This document shows positions 9,163-18,776 of a DNA stretch of 64,000 nt, one piece after another; the first letter of the stretch is position 1; every line of letters begins with the position of its first letter. Below the pieces are notes generated by a model that searched no databases, was not told the DNA's origin, and worked only from the letters and a program-made list of their open reading frames with translations. Both the position numbers and the translations under genes were made by a program. The DNA is from Acidobacteriota bacterium (GTDB lineage Bacteria > Acidobacteriota > Thermoanaerobaculia > Gp7-AA8). The DNA is taken from contig JAJXWV010000024.1 in assembly GCA_021781455.1 (NCBI GenBank), positions 1-64,000 on the forward strand, given 5' to 3'.

Positions 9163-10559
9163 GCCGCCGCCTTCTTTTCCGCGCGCACCGCGAACAGCGC
9201 CGCACCGAGTGCACCGGTGTAGATCGACTCGTGAGAAATGTTGAGGGTCCGTTCGCCGTAGTTCTCGAGCACCAGGTCGCGCAACGCCGCCACCGCGGCG
9301 GCATTCCGCGCCACGCCTCCGGTGAACGTGAACTCGTCGGCGATGCCCCCCGAGCGCGCCAGCAGCGACATGGCCCGCAGGATGATGGCCCGATGAAGAC
9401 CCGCCAGGATGTCCTCGCGCTTCTGGCCCAACGCCAGGCGGTCGCGCAGCTCGGCGCCGGCGAAGACCGTGCAGGTGCTGTTGATCTTCACCCGATGATG
9501 GCTCTGCTGCGCGAGAGGACCGAGCTCGTGCAAACCGAGGTTCATCTCGTCCGCGATGTAGCCGAGATAACGGCCGCAGCCGGCGGCGCAACGGTCGTTC
9601 ATCTGGAAGCTGGTGACGATCCCCTCGGCGTCGACCTGGATGGCCTTCGTGTCCTGCCCGCCGATGTCGAGCACCGTGCGCGTCTTCGGGAACATGGCGT
9701 GAGCGCCGAGACCATGGCAGAGGATCTCGCTGCGGATCTGCTCCTTCGGGAACGGGAGCCGCTGCCGGCCGTACCCGGTGCCGACCGTGGCCGCCTCGAT
9801 CAGCTCGACCGAGCGGACGTCGTCGATGGCGCGGGTGAGGGCGTCGGCGTACCTGGCGAGGTCGAGCGCGCCCGGCGCTGCTCCATCGCCATCACCGCCG
9901 GGCGGGACGCCCGGCGGGTGCGGGCGGGACGCCCGCACTCCAGGCAGCGCCGCTTCGAGCGCCTGCCGGATGTGCGCGTTGAACGCGTCCTCCTCGATCG
10001 TGTTCTCCACGACCAGGATGGCGGCATCGAACATCGAGCAGAGCGTCTCGAACGTGATTCCCTTCGGATTCCCCCGCTCCTCGGCCAGATGCATGTAGTC
10101 GGCCGCGGCGATGTCGCGGAAGAAGTCGCTCTTGCGCGCGGCGCCTTCGGCGAAGTGCTCTTGCGCGCGCTCGATCATCCGGTCGACGATGTCTTCGATG
10201 GTGCGCGACAGCTCCTCGTGGTAAGGGCGATGCCGGGGCGTGTCCGCAGCGGCGAGCATCGACTTCCGCAGGCTGGCCAGCAGGGCCAGGTGCTGCTGCC
10301 GGCGGAAGTGGCGCTCCAGCAGCGGCAGGAAGAGGTCGCTGACGTGTCCGAGAGCCGGATCGCGGCGCATGCGCTCGCCGGTCATGCTGAATCGCGCTCG
10401 GACGAAGGCCTCGTCGCGCACGATGGCGCAGGCCACGTCGTAGTTGCTGCGGCTGTTGGTGATGCCGCGGCCGACCACCTGCTCGTCGTCGTCGAGAATC
10501 ACGGCCTTGGTGGTCGTCGAGCCGAGGTCGATGCCGACGAAGACGCGCATGCCGCTCAT
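9159..10559 (-). CDS. bcrA: benzoyl-CoA reductase, ATPase subunit A (BcrA/BadF-like)
   Basis: FVGIDLGSTTTKAVILDDD, DIGGQDTKAI, DRCAAGCGRYLGYIADEM; four-base overlap with bcrD. Confidence 0.87.
   Translation of the reverse strand: MSGMRVFVGIDLGSTTTKAVILDDDEQVVGRGITNSRSNYDVACAIVRDEAFVRARFSMTGERMRRDPALGHVSDLFLPLLERHFRRQQHLALLASLRKSMLAAADTPRHRPYHEELSRTIEDIVDRMIERAQEHFAEGAARKSDFFRDIAAADYMHLAEERGNPKGITFETLCSMFDAAILVVENTIEEDAFNAHIRQALEAALPGVRASRPHPPGVPPGGDGDGAAPGALDLARYADALTRAIDDVRSVELIEAATVGTGYGRQRLPFPKEQIRSEILCHGLGAHAMFPKTRTVLDIGGQDTKAIQVDAEGIVTSFQMNDRCAAGCGRYLGYIADEMNLGLHELGPLAQQSHHRVKINSTCTVFAGAELRDRLALGQKREDILAGLHRAIILRAMSLLARSGGIADEFTFTGGVARNAAAVAALRDLVLENYGERTLNISHESIYTGALGAALFAVRAEKKAAA
9896..9941. 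repeat. Palindromes inside bcrA
   Basis: CCGCCGGGCGGGACGCCCGGCGGG and TGCGGGCGGGACGCCCGCA back to back. Confidence 0.88.
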
Positions 10560-11833
10560 GAGGCCACCTTCGACTGCCGCTTCTGGTCGAGCATCTGCAG
10601 GTAGCTCTCGATGCGGTTCTTGATGTTGGCCGCGGAGAAGTAGCGGGGGTCGACGAGATCGCTCTCGATGAAGGCGCCGGGAACGCCGGTGCGCTGTTCG
10701 AGCTCGCGCAGCATCAGCAGCTGGCCGACGCTGAAGGAGTTGCAGCTCTTCACGCTGTTGATCAGGAGGCCGTCGGCCTTGTAGTCGCGGATGTAGCGCT
10801 CCAGCAGCGCCACGCGGGCGGGCAGGCCGAGGTTCGTGTAACAGCCGAGGCAGTAGTCGGCGAGGGTTTCCAGAGGATGATCGGGATCGTGGCGGAAGCC
10901 GGTGTCGTACAGGCCGCCCACCTTGGTGTACGTGCTGGCCACGACGACGGCGTCCTCCTCGTAGAACATGTGCCAGAACTCGCGGAAACTCGTCCAGTTA
11001 GGCGGCCCTTCCACGACCAGCCGGTAGCGCTCGTTCTCGAGCTGCCCGTCGGGCGTGATCGGACCTTCCCGTTTCGCGACGCGCTCCTCGATCTCGCGCC
11101 TCAGCGTCGCGTAGTACTCGATTCCCTCAGGCGTCCCGCGGAAGGCGCTGAAGATCGGGCCGATGTAGTAGACGCCGCCGAAATAGGCGTCGATCGGCGA
11201 AGGGACGTTGCGCGCGCTCTCGAGAACCCACACCAGGTCGTCTTCCGCTTTCGCGGAGAGGCGGAGCATCGAGCGGAGCCGCTCTTCGTCGAACTTCTTT
11301 CCGCTCACCTGCTCGAGCTTGGGGATGACCTCGCTCCGCAGCTGCTGCACGACGTAATCGCGCTGGTGCGGGTCGATGCGGCCGTCCGCCTGATACGGCA
11401 CGTGCAGCATGGCCACCGGGCAGTCGTACTCCTCGCGCAGCAGCTCGAACCACTTCATGAAGGTGAAGCAGCCGGTGTAGGAGAGGAGCAGCAGGTCGGG
11501 CTTCGGCAGTCGCTTGCCCGTCGGTCCGATGTTGCCCTTGCGCAGCATGCCGATGTCGCACTTCACGTACGTGCAGACGTCTTCGCTGTGCCCGTGCTTC
11601 TCCGCTTCGGCGATGTAGCCGCCGGAGAGCTTGCGCATGCCGGACTGCAGGGCGTTGATCTCCGGCAGCACCGGCAGCAGATCGAACGAGCGAACGAGCT
11701 CGTTGAGATTGCCCGGGACGAAGGTGTAGACGACCTTCTTCCCCTCTTCCGGCGCGCGGGCCAGGGCATCGAAGTGATCCGCCAGCAGCCGCTTCTGGAG
11801 AAGCATGGAGGGTTCTTTTTGGATGTCGCTCAT
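10556..11833 (-). CDS. bcrB: benzoyl-CoA reductase subunit B (BcrB/BadE-like)
   Basis: 2-hydroxyglutaryl-CoA dehydratase-fold subunit: LLLLSYTGCFTFMKWFELL, GPPNWTSFREFWHMFYEEDAVVVASTYTKVGGLYD, SVKSCNSFSVGQ. Confidence 0.88.
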   Translation of the reverse strand: MSDIQKEPSMLLQKRLLADHFDALARAPEEGKKVVYTFVPGNLNELVRSFDLLPVLPEINALQSGMRKLSGGYIAEAEKHGHSEDVCTYVKCDIGMLRKGNIGPTGKRLPKPDLLLLSYTGCFTFMKWFELLREEYDCPVAMLHVPYQADGRIDPHQRDYVVQQLRSEVIPKLEQVSGKKFDEERLRSMLRLSAKAEDDLVWVLESARNVPSPIDAYFGGVYYIGPIFSAFRGTPEGIEYYATLRREIEERVAKREGPITPDGQLENERYRLVVEGPPNWTSFREFWHMFYEEDAVVVASTYTKVGGLYDTGFRHDPDHPLETLADYCLGCYTNLGLPARVALLERYIRDYKADGLLINSVKSCNSFSVGQLLMLRELEQRTGVPGAFIESDLVDPRYFSAANIKNRIESYLQMLDQKRQSKVAS

Positions 11834-11847
11834 GCGCGGCCCCTCTG

Positions 11848-11968
11848 GAGTGCCGGCTTCCAGCCGGCCGCCGGCCGGGCATCCTGCCCGGCCGGTTTCG
11901 AGTGCGCTGAAGAGAAAGTCGCCGGGCTGGAAGCCCGGCAACCGGCCGGCAGGATGCCGGCACCCCGC
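11848..11968. repeat. Compound palindromes between bcrC and bcrB
   Basis: GTGCCGGCTTCCAGCCGGCCGCCGGCCGGGCATCCTGCCCGGCCGG ... GCCGGGCTGGAAGCCCGGCAACCGGCCGGCAGGATGCCGGCAC. Confidence 0.88.
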
Positions 11969-11969
11969 T

Positions 11970-13142
11970 TCATGGCGTGCTCCACAGGCGGATCGAATCG
12001 GAGAACGTGCCGGCCTGCTCGCGGATCACGGCGAACTGGCCGGTGTCCTCGGCGTACTTGAACTCGGTGTGCGGGATGCCGGCGCGATCGAGCGCGGCCA
12101 CGAGCATCGGCTGGTCGAGCAGCGCCGGATCGCAGAAGCTCGGCGCGCAGAAGACCACGCCTTCCGCGGAGTTGCGCTTGACGGAGTCGAGAAGCCAGCG
12201 CGCACGATCCCCGTCCGGCGAATAGCGCGAGGCGGTCGAGGCGCTGGCCGTCAGATAGGCGTCGACGAGATTCGAGAGCGGATCGCCGTCGACCGCCACA
12301 TCGCGCGTGAGCCAGCGCAGGCCGAGGAGAAGATCGTCGTCGACGGCCGAGCATCCGGCGCGCTCGAGCGTGACGACCAGGCCGTGTGGCGGCTGCTCGC
12401 AGAACATCCCCACCAGGACGACGCGGCTCTGGTCCTGCTCGCGGCGCGAGGAATCGAGCGGCGCCTGGCGAAGGTATGCGCGCAGCATTTGCGTGTGCTC
12501 CTCGGGCGGGAGCACGTTCCCGGCGCGAAGAAGGAGATAGACCTCGGAGAGCGGGAACACCCACGGGCGGCGGCTGCGCTCGCGGTAGAGATCGCGCAGC
12601 GCGGCGCGGTTGTCGTTGTAGACCGCGATGCTGGCGCGCAGGTCCTCGTCGTCGACAGGGTGTCCCGACAGCCGCGCGAAATCGTCCCGCATGGTCTCGA
12701 GCTCGCGGCGCCAGAACTGGCCGCCCACCGCGGGATCGAAATTCTGCGGGACGTCGACGTAGTGCACGTAGCGATCGGGAAAGAGCATTCGCCACATGCC
12801 GGAGAGATTGCGGATGACGTCGCAGATCGACGGGAAAAGCATTCCGTCGAGCACATCGAGCCGGCCGGAAAGCGCCAGCTCGATCGTGCTCCGCGGAATG
12901 CGGCAGATGTAGCTCTGGAAATAGGCGTCACCGCGGATGATCTCGAGGCGGTCGCCTCCGCCGACGACGCCGACCGGCAACATCCCGGCGGCATGGATCA
13001 GCTCGCGCGGAACGTAGATCGGCATGTGTCCGACCGCCTTACGCCCCGGCTTCGCCGCCTTCCACTTCGAGACCTGCGTCAGATCGAGGTCGTCGTGGAG
13101 GGAGCGGGCGAGCTGCAGCAGGTCTGTAAGAGTTGCGGTCAT
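11970..13142 (-). CDS. bcrC: benzoyl-CoA reductase subunit C (BcrC/BadD-like)
   Basis: GHMPIYVPRELIHAAGMLPVGVVGGGD...CRIPRSTIELALSGRLDVLDGMLFPSICDVIRNLSGMWR. Confidence 0.87.
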   Translation of the reverse strand: MTATLTDLLQLARSLHDDLDLTQVSKWKAAKPGRKAVGHMPIYVPRELIHAAGMLPVGVVGGGDRLEIIRGDAYFQSYICRIPRSTIELALSGRLDVLDGMLFPSICDVIRNLSGMWRMLFPDRYVHYVDVPQNFDPAVGGQFWRRELETMRDDFARLSGHPVDDEDLRASIAVYNDNRAALRDLYRERSRRPWVFPLSEVYLLLRAGNVLPPEEHTQMLRAYLRQAPLDSSRREQDQSRVVLVGMFCEQPPHGLVVTLERAGCSAVDDDLLLGLRWLTRDVAVDGDPLSNLVDAYLTASASTASRYSPDGDRARWLLDSVKRNSAEGVVFCAPSFCDPALLDQPMLVAALDRAGIPHTEFKYAEDTGQFAVIREQAGTFSDSIRLWSTP

Positions 13143-13212
13143 TGCGAGAACGCCTCGAATCGCGGCGGCGCGGGCCGCCGCCGCACCGGCCGGCTGGCAG
13201 CCGGCGCTCCGA

Positions 13213-14316
13213 TCACGCCTTCACCTCTTCGTGCGACGGCACCCACGGTGCGATCTGTTCGATCAGCTCATCGCTCCAGGTGGCGCCGGCGGCGAGACTC
13301 TGGCGGAGTTTCACGAAATCGACTTCGCGCTGCTGCTTCGTCCCGTAGTGGAAGGCTCGGAACCCGGCCTTGGCCTCGGTCATCATGTTCAGGGACAGCC
13401 AGGCGCGGTTCGATTCCCGGTTGCGGTCCCAGTGCTCGAGCTTGTGCTTGCGCACGCTCTCGATGGTCTTGGTCAGGCAGTCCGGCATCGTGTAGAGCAG
13501 CTTCGTGGTGAGGTCGTTGACGGCTTCGTCGAGAAGCGCCAGATCGACCTTGCCGCGAGCCATCAGCGCCTTCCCCTGCTCGCGCGCGGTGCCGTTCTTC
13601 ATCTCGCCGATGGCGATGCGGCCGTAGCCGTCGAGAATCCGGTCGGTGACCACCAGCGGATTCGGCACCCACTCGTCGTCGACCAGAAGCGCGGGAACGA
13701 TCTGGGTCAGTCCGCCGAGCCAGTAGAAGCGGTGCGCGCTCCAGGTCTGGCAGAGAGTGGCGCTCATCATCGCTCGCTCGATCCCGACGAAGAGCGGCAG
13801 GAAGTCGGTACTGCCGCCGTCGGGTGCCGAGCCGTGCTTCGGGCCGGCCTGGCTGAAGACCGCCAGGTCGCTGGAGATGGAGAAGTCGCAGGCCATCCCG
13901 ATCTCCTGGCCGCCGCCGACGCGGAGGCCGTTCACGCGACAGATCACCGGCTTGTCGCAGTGCAGGACCGCCGTGACCATGTCGTTGAAGAGGCGCATGT
14001 ACTGCCGGTACTCGCCGGGATTTCCGGCATAGACCTCGGCGTACTCGCGCGTGTTGCCGCCGGCGCAGAACGCAGCGGTGCCGGCACCGGTGAGGACGAC
14101 TGCCACTGCAGCGCGATCATTCGAGGCCTCGCGCAACGCCAGGATGACCTCCTTGATCATGCCGGTCGTGTAAGCGTTCATCTCGCCGGGGTTGTTCAAC
14201 GTGATCCGGACGCTGTGCAGCCCGTCGGCAGGCAGCCCCTGGTGATCGAGGACCGGTTGATGCGATACGAGGATCTCGCGCGGCGCGAAGCCCTCAACGA
14301 GGTCGTGGTTTTTCAT
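13213..14316 (-). CDS. oah: 6-oxocyclohex-1-ene-1-carbonyl-CoA hydrolase
   Basis: Crotonase fold with Oah/BamA-like features (LNNPGEMNAYTTGMIKE, GGNTREYAEVYAGNPGEYRQYMRLFNDMV, FYWLGGLTQIVPAL); gene context with bcr. Confidence 0.88.
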   Translation of the reverse strand: MKNHDLVEGFAPREILVSHQPVLDHQGLPADGLHSVRITLNNPGEMNAYTTGMIKEVILALREASNDRAAVAVVLTGAGTAAFCAGGNTREYAEVYAGNPGEYRQYMRLFNDMVTAVLHCDKPVICRVNGLRVGGGQEIGMACDFSISSDLAVFSQAGPKHGSAPDGGSTDFLPLFVGIERAMMSATLCQTWSAHRFYWLGGLTQIVPALLVDDEWVPNPLVVTDRILDGYGRIAIGEMKNGTAREQGKALMARGKVDLALLDEAVNDLTTKLLYTMPDCLTKTIESVRKHKLEHWDRNRESNRAWLSLNMMTEAKAGFRAFHYGTKQQREVDFVKLRQSLAAGATWSDELIEQIAPWVPSHEEVKA

Positions 14317-14331
14317 CAGAGCTTCTCCTCC

Positions 14332-15522
14332 TCAGCTGCGTGCGGCGCCCTGGAGCGCTCCCGCCTGTTCATGCGGCACGGACACTCCTGTCTGCGCCGC
14401 TCCTGGCACGAGCACCGGCCGCAAGCGGACCTTGTGGTTTTTCGCCGCCTCGAACAGATCGGGCAGCTCGTCGAGCGAATGCATTTCGACGTAGGGCGCA
14501 AGCGCCACCTTGCCGTCGAGAACCAGTTGCAGCGCCGCCGGGTACTTCTCCGGCGCGCAACCCCAGTTGCCTCGGGCCGTGGCGTCGAAGGCCATGAGGT
14601 TCGAAAGTCGCACTTCCACCTTTTCCGGAGTGAAGCCGACGACGGCGAGATAGCCGCCGAAATCGAGAAGGCCGAACGCGGTCTGCTGTCCAGCCGTCGT
14701 GCCGCTGGTCTCGAAGATCTTCAGGCCCGTGCGGCCGCGGCCCGTCTCGCTGGAAAGCGCACGGATCTTCGCCTTCAGCTCCTTCGGATTGAGATCCTTC
14801 GCGTTGAGCGTCAGGACCGCACCATGCCGCGAAGCGAGCTCGAGCCGGGCCGCGTCGACGTCGATGGCAACGACGGAGGCGCCTGCGGCGGCGGCAATCT
14901 GCACGCCGAAGCCGCCGACGCCACCGGCACCGACGAAGACGGCGATGTCATTCGAACCGACGCCGGCGCGGTCGACCGCTTCGTAAGGCGTGGTCACGGC
15001 GTCGGCGACGACCGAGAGCATCTCCAGGGTCGTTCCCGCTGGCAGCGTGTCCGGCACCGGGCAGAGGCCGCGAGCAGGCAGGAGCACATGCGAGGCGAAG
15101 CCGCCGTCGCCGTCGTTTCCGGGCATGAACTGCTTGCGGCAGATGGTCGGACGGCCGGCGCGGCAAGCTTCGCACTCGCCGCATGCGATCACGGCTGGAA
15201 CGACGACCGATCGGCCGAGCCATTCCTGCTTCCCTTCTCCCGCCGCAACCACCCGCCCGGCGATTTCATGGCCGAGGACGAGAGGGAGCGGATGGCGGGT
15301 CGGAACCCCGCCATACGCAAAGCCGATATCGGTGTGGCAAAGGCCGCAGCCGGCCACTTCGACGACGACTTCATCGGGCCTGGGGACGAGAGGAGCGAGC
15401 GGCTGCCGGAGGAGAGGGCCACCCGCGGCGGTGAGGTGAAATCCAGAGGCTCCGGAAATGGAAGACAACGATCGTTCTCCTGCGTCGTTCTGTTTTGTCG
15501 CACGATAGGAAGAGGGCCGCAC
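14332..15522 (-). CDS. had: 6-hydroxycyclohex-1-ene-1-carbonyl-CoA dehydrogenase (zinc ADH family)
   Basis: GCGLCHTDIGFAYGGVPTRHPLPLVLGHEIAGRV, CGECEACRAGRPTIC, VFVGAGGVGGFGVQIA; adjacent to oah. True start may be TTG at 15468. Confidence 0.85.
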   Translation of the reverse strand: MRPSSYRATKQNDAGERSLSSISGASGFHLTAAGGPLLRQPLAPLVPRPDEVVVEVAGCGLCHTDIGFAYGGVPTRHPLPLVLGHEIAGRVVAAGEGKQEWLGRSVVVPAVIACGECEACRAGRPTICRKQFMPGNDGDGGFASHVLLPARGLCPVPDTLPAGTTLEMLSVVADAVTTPYEAVDRAGVGSNDIAVFVGAGGVGGFGVQIAAAAGASVVAIDVDAARLELASRHGAVLTLNAKDLNPKELKAKIRALSSETGRGRTGLKIFETSGTTAGQQTAFGLLDFGGYLAVVGFTPEKVEVRLSNLMAFDATARGNWGCAPEKYPAALQLVLDGKVALAPYVEMHSLDELPDLFEAAKNHKVRLRPVLVPGAAQTGVSVPHEQAGALQGAARS

Positions 15523-15664
15523 AAACAGCTATGACGCATCGCACACGGCGTAGTGCGCCCAGTCGCTTCGCGCCTGTGCTGGCTGGCCTAAGCGCGACGC
15601 TGTCCGCTGACGTTTCCGCTCGCCCTTGTTCCTTGGATGAGCGATGGAAGTCGCCCTCGGTTCA

Positions 15665-15746
15665 GTAGGGACGCGCAGCAGCGCGTCCGCAACTCTGGTT
15701 TGAGGGAAACGACGGAAGTTGCGGACGCGCTGCTGCGCGTCCCTAC
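15665..15746. repeat. Palindromic family A copy
   Basis: GTAGGGACGCGCAGCAGCGCGTCCGCAAC ... GTTGCGGACGCGCTGCTGCGCGTCCCTAC. Confidence 0.94.
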
Positions 15747-15799
15747 TCCGCTGGGAGAGGGGAGAACCACGAATCCACAAAAGGTAGACTGAAAATCGA

Positions 15800-17437
15800 A
15801 TGAGCTCGACCGCACTCGACGCCGGGACCGCTCCCGGCTTCCCTGAGCGCCTGGCGCTGCGCGCCCTCGAGATCGGCGCGATCGTCGTGGTTCTCGTCGT
15901 CTCCACGCTCAACGTCTTCGATCTCGACCGCTTCTTCGTGCCGAAAGACGTGGCTCTGCACGTCACCGCTCTTGTGGTCGGACTCTTCTCACTCCGCGCG
16001 ATCCGGCGGACGGCGACCACGCGCCCCGACCTCTACCTGATCGGCTGGCTCGTCCTCGGCGCGATCTCGGCCGCGACGGCGACGAACCGGTGGCTGGGCA
16101 TGAGAGGCCTGGCCATCAGCGCTTCCGGCGCGGCACTTTTCTGGGCAGCCCGCGGTTTGCGGCAGTCGGGGCTGGCGCGACCGCTGCTCAATGCACTCGC
16201 CTTCGCCATCACGGCTGTCGCCATCACGGCACTGCTCCAGGCCTATGGACTGGAAACCCGGTTCTTCTCGCTCAATCGCGCCCCGGGCGGGACGCTCGGC
16301 AATCGCAATTTCGTCGGCCACGCCGCGGCGTTCGGGCTGCCGCTGGTGCTCTTCGCCGCCCTGCGCGCACGGCGCCTCTTCTTCGCCTGCGCCGCAGCCG
16401 CGGCCGTGACCGCAGCGCTCGTGCTAACCCGATCCCGCGCGGCCTGGATCGCCTGCGCCGCAGTCGGGATCGTCTTCATCGTCGCTCTGGTGGCGTCGAG
16501 CTCGCTGCGCCGCGACGGCAGGACCTGGAGACGGTTCGCCCTGCTCGTGGTCGTCGCCGGTCTGGCCGCCGTAGCCGCAGCATTTCTTCCGAACGCCCTC
16601 CACTGGCGCAGCGAGAACCCGTACCTCGAATCGATGAAGGACGTGGTCAGCTACGGCGAAGGCAGCGGCCGCGCACGGCTGGTCCAGTACGAGCGATCGC
16701 TGCGCATGACCGCATCCCATCCGCTCTTCGGCGTCGGGCCGGGAAACTGGGCGGTGGTGTACCCGAAGTTCGTTCCGCGCAGCGACCGGTCGATGAATCC
16801 GTCAGAGCCGGGCATGACGTTCAATCCATGGCCGAGCAGCGACTGGATCGCCTTCATTTCGGAACGCGGTCCCATCGCGGCCGTGCTCCTGGCCCTCTTC
16901 TTCTTCGGCATCGCAAGCTCCGCATTCCGGCAACTCGTACGGCGGCCACGGCGCCCGGAACCGCTTGTCCACGACGGCGACGTGGAGAATGCGCTGCTCG
17001 AGACGACGCTCCTGGCGACGATTGCGGCCGCGGTTCTGGCGGGGCTATTCGATGCCGTGCTCCTTCTTCCCCTGCCGACGCTGCTGGTCTGGACCGCGCT
17101 CGGCGCGCTCTGGACTCCCGACGAGGAGCCGGCCGGCGCACGGGGCCGGCTGCTTCACGGTTCGGCCGTAATCGCCGTCCTTGCCGTAGCGGCATTCGGC
17201 GCGTTTCGCAGCGGATCGCAGCTCCTGGCCATGGAGACGTACGCGACGCACAGCGACCGCGCCTCGCTCGAACGGGCCGCTCAGATCGATCCCGGCAACT
17301 ATCGCCTGCAGCTGAGGCTGGCCAGGATCGAACGCGGGCGGCAGCGGCGCTGCGACCATGCCCGCGCGGCTCACGAGCTCTTCCCGAATGCCGACGCCGC
17401 GCGCGCCCTCGCCCGCGGTTGCGAGGACGCGCCATGA
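15800..17437 (+). CDS. O-antigen ligase family membrane protein (Wzy/WaaL-like)
   Basis: Multiple TM segments; GGTLGNRNFVGHAAAFGLPLVL, LFGVGPGNWAVVYPKF. Confidence 0.8.
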   Translation: MSSTALDAGTAPGFPERLALRALEIGAIVVVLVVSTLNVFDLDRFFVPKDVALHVTALVVGLFSLRAIRRTATTRPDLYLIGWLVLGAISAATATNRWLGMRGLAISASGAALFWAARGLRQSGLARPLLNALAFAITAVAITALLQAYGLETRFFSLNRAPGGTLGNRNFVGHAAAFGLPLVLFAALRARRLFFACAAAAAVTAALVLTRSRAAWIACAAVGIVFIVALVASSSLRRDGRTWRRFALLVVVAGLAAVAAAFLPNALHWRSENPYLESMKDVVSYGEGSGRARLVQYERSLRMTASHPLFGVGPGNWAVVYPKFVPRSDRSMNPSEPGMTFNPWPSSDWIAFISERGPIAAVLLALFFFGIASSAFRQLVRRPRRPEPLVHDGDVENALLETTLLATIAAAVLAGLFDAVLLLPLPTLLVWTALGALWTPDEEPAGARGRLLHGSAVIAVLAVAAFGAFRSGSQLLAMETYATHSDRASLERAAQIDPGNYRLQLRLARIERGRQRRCDHARAAHELFPNADAARALARGCEDAP

Positions 17438-17557
17438 CGCGCGTCACCCGGCCACAGCACAAAACTCCTCGCACTGCGGCGGCGATCGCGTCATAAGACT
17501 CTTCTCGGAAACCGCGCCCGCTCCAACCACACGCCAAAGAGAAAGAAAGAAAGAGCC

Positions 17558-18766
17558 ATGTCTCACGAATACAAGGGACGCAACAGCAAAGCCATTCACG
17601 CCGGATTCGATCCCGCCGACCACAAAGGCGCGGTGTCGGTGCCGATCTACCAGAGCTCGACCTTCGCGTTCCCGAACGCCGAGGAGGGGGCGGCACGCTT
17701 TGCCGGAACCTCGTCCGGGCCGATCTACACGCGACTCGCCAATCCAACCGTTCAGGCGCTCGAAGACTGCGTAGCCCAGCTCGAAAACGGCTGCGGAGCG
17801 GTGGCGACGGCAACGGGCATGGCCGCTGTCAGCACCGTGCTGCTGTCGCATCTGCGCAGCGGCGACCATCTCATCGGCACTCATCCGCTGTACGGCCCGT
17901 CCCGCGGGCTGATCGACAAGTACCTGAGCCGCTTCGGCATCACGGCGACGTGGGTACCGGCCGCCGATTCCGCGGCGCTCGCCGCGGCGGTGCGGCCCGA
18001 AACGCGGATGGTGTACGTCGAGACCCCGGCAAACCCGACGCTCGACCTCGTCGATCTGGCGGCCGCCGTGAAGGTGGCGCGATCGGCGAGGATTCCGCTG
18101 GCCGTCGACAACACGTTCGCCGGTCCTCACCTGCAGCGGCCGCTCGAACAGGGAGCGGACATCGTCCTTCACTCCATGACCAAGTCGCTCAACGGCCATG
18201 CCGACGTGGTGGCCGGGATCGTGGTGGCGCGCGATCCGGCAGCGCTCGCGGCCTGCCGCGATGCCGCGATCACGTTCGGAATGACCATGGATCCGCATCA
18301 GGCCTGGCTGGTCCTGCGTGGCATCCGCACTCTCGGCATGCGCGTGGAGCGCGCCCAGGAGAATGCCTGGAAGATCGCCCGGTGGCTGGAGACGCACGGC
18401 GCCGTGGCGTGGGTGCGCTATCCCGGGTTGAAGTCGCATCCGCAGCACGAGCTGGCCCGTAAGCAGATGGCGGGTCCCGGCGCCGTGCTGGCCTTCGAGC
18501 TCCGCGGCGGAGTGGAGGCGGGACGCGAGCTGATGAACGGCGTCCGCCTGATCACCCTGGCCGTTTCGTTAGGCGGAGTCGAGTCGCTGATCGAGCACCC
18601 CGCCTCCATGACGCACAAGGGCGTTGCCGCAGACGAGCAGCTGCGCCAGGGCATCACGCCCGGTTTGGTCAGGCTGGCAGTGGGATGCGAGGACTACGAA
18701 GACCTGCGCACCGATCTGGAGAACGCGCTGGTGCGGGTCGAGGCGGCAGCGGAGACGCTGGGGTAG
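17558..18766 (+). CDS. trans-sulfuration PLP-dependent enzyme (cystathionine gamma-synthase/methionine gamma-lyase-like)
   Basis: VPIYQSSTFAF, YTRLANPTVQALE, VDNTFAGPHLQRPLEQGADIVLHSMTKSLNGHADVVAG, LGGVESLIEHPASMTH. Confidence 0.92.
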   Translation: MSHEYKGRNSKAIHAGFDPADHKGAVSVPIYQSSTFAFPNAEEGAARFAGTSSGPIYTRLANPTVQALEDCVAQLENGCGAVATATGMAAVSTVLLSHLRSGDHLIGTHPLYGPSRGLIDKYLSRFGITATWVPAADSAALAAAVRPETRMVYVETPANPTLDLVDLAAAVKVARSARIPLAVDNTFAGPHLQRPLEQGADIVLHSMTKSLNGHADVVAGIVVARDPAALAACRDAAITFGMTMDPHQAWLVLRGIRTLGMRVERAQENAWKIARWLETHGAVAWVRYPGLKSHPQHELARKQMAGPGAVLAFELRGGVEAGRELMNGVRLITLAVSLGGVESLIEHPASMTHKGVAADEQLRQGITPGLVRLAVGCEDYEDLRTDLENALVRVEAAAETLG

Positions 18767-18776
18767 AGCACGACCT

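Noticed and set aside
13024-15534. 836-aa plus-strand ORF opposite oah and had
   Set aside because: Antisense shadow of two clearly recognisable enzymes; low-complexity composition.
17438-17557. SAM-type riboswitch upstream of the trans-sulfuration gene
   Set aside because: I could not match a SAM riboswitch consensus by eye; the spacer only shows a purine-rich ribosome-binding region. Needs an Infernal/Rfam scan.
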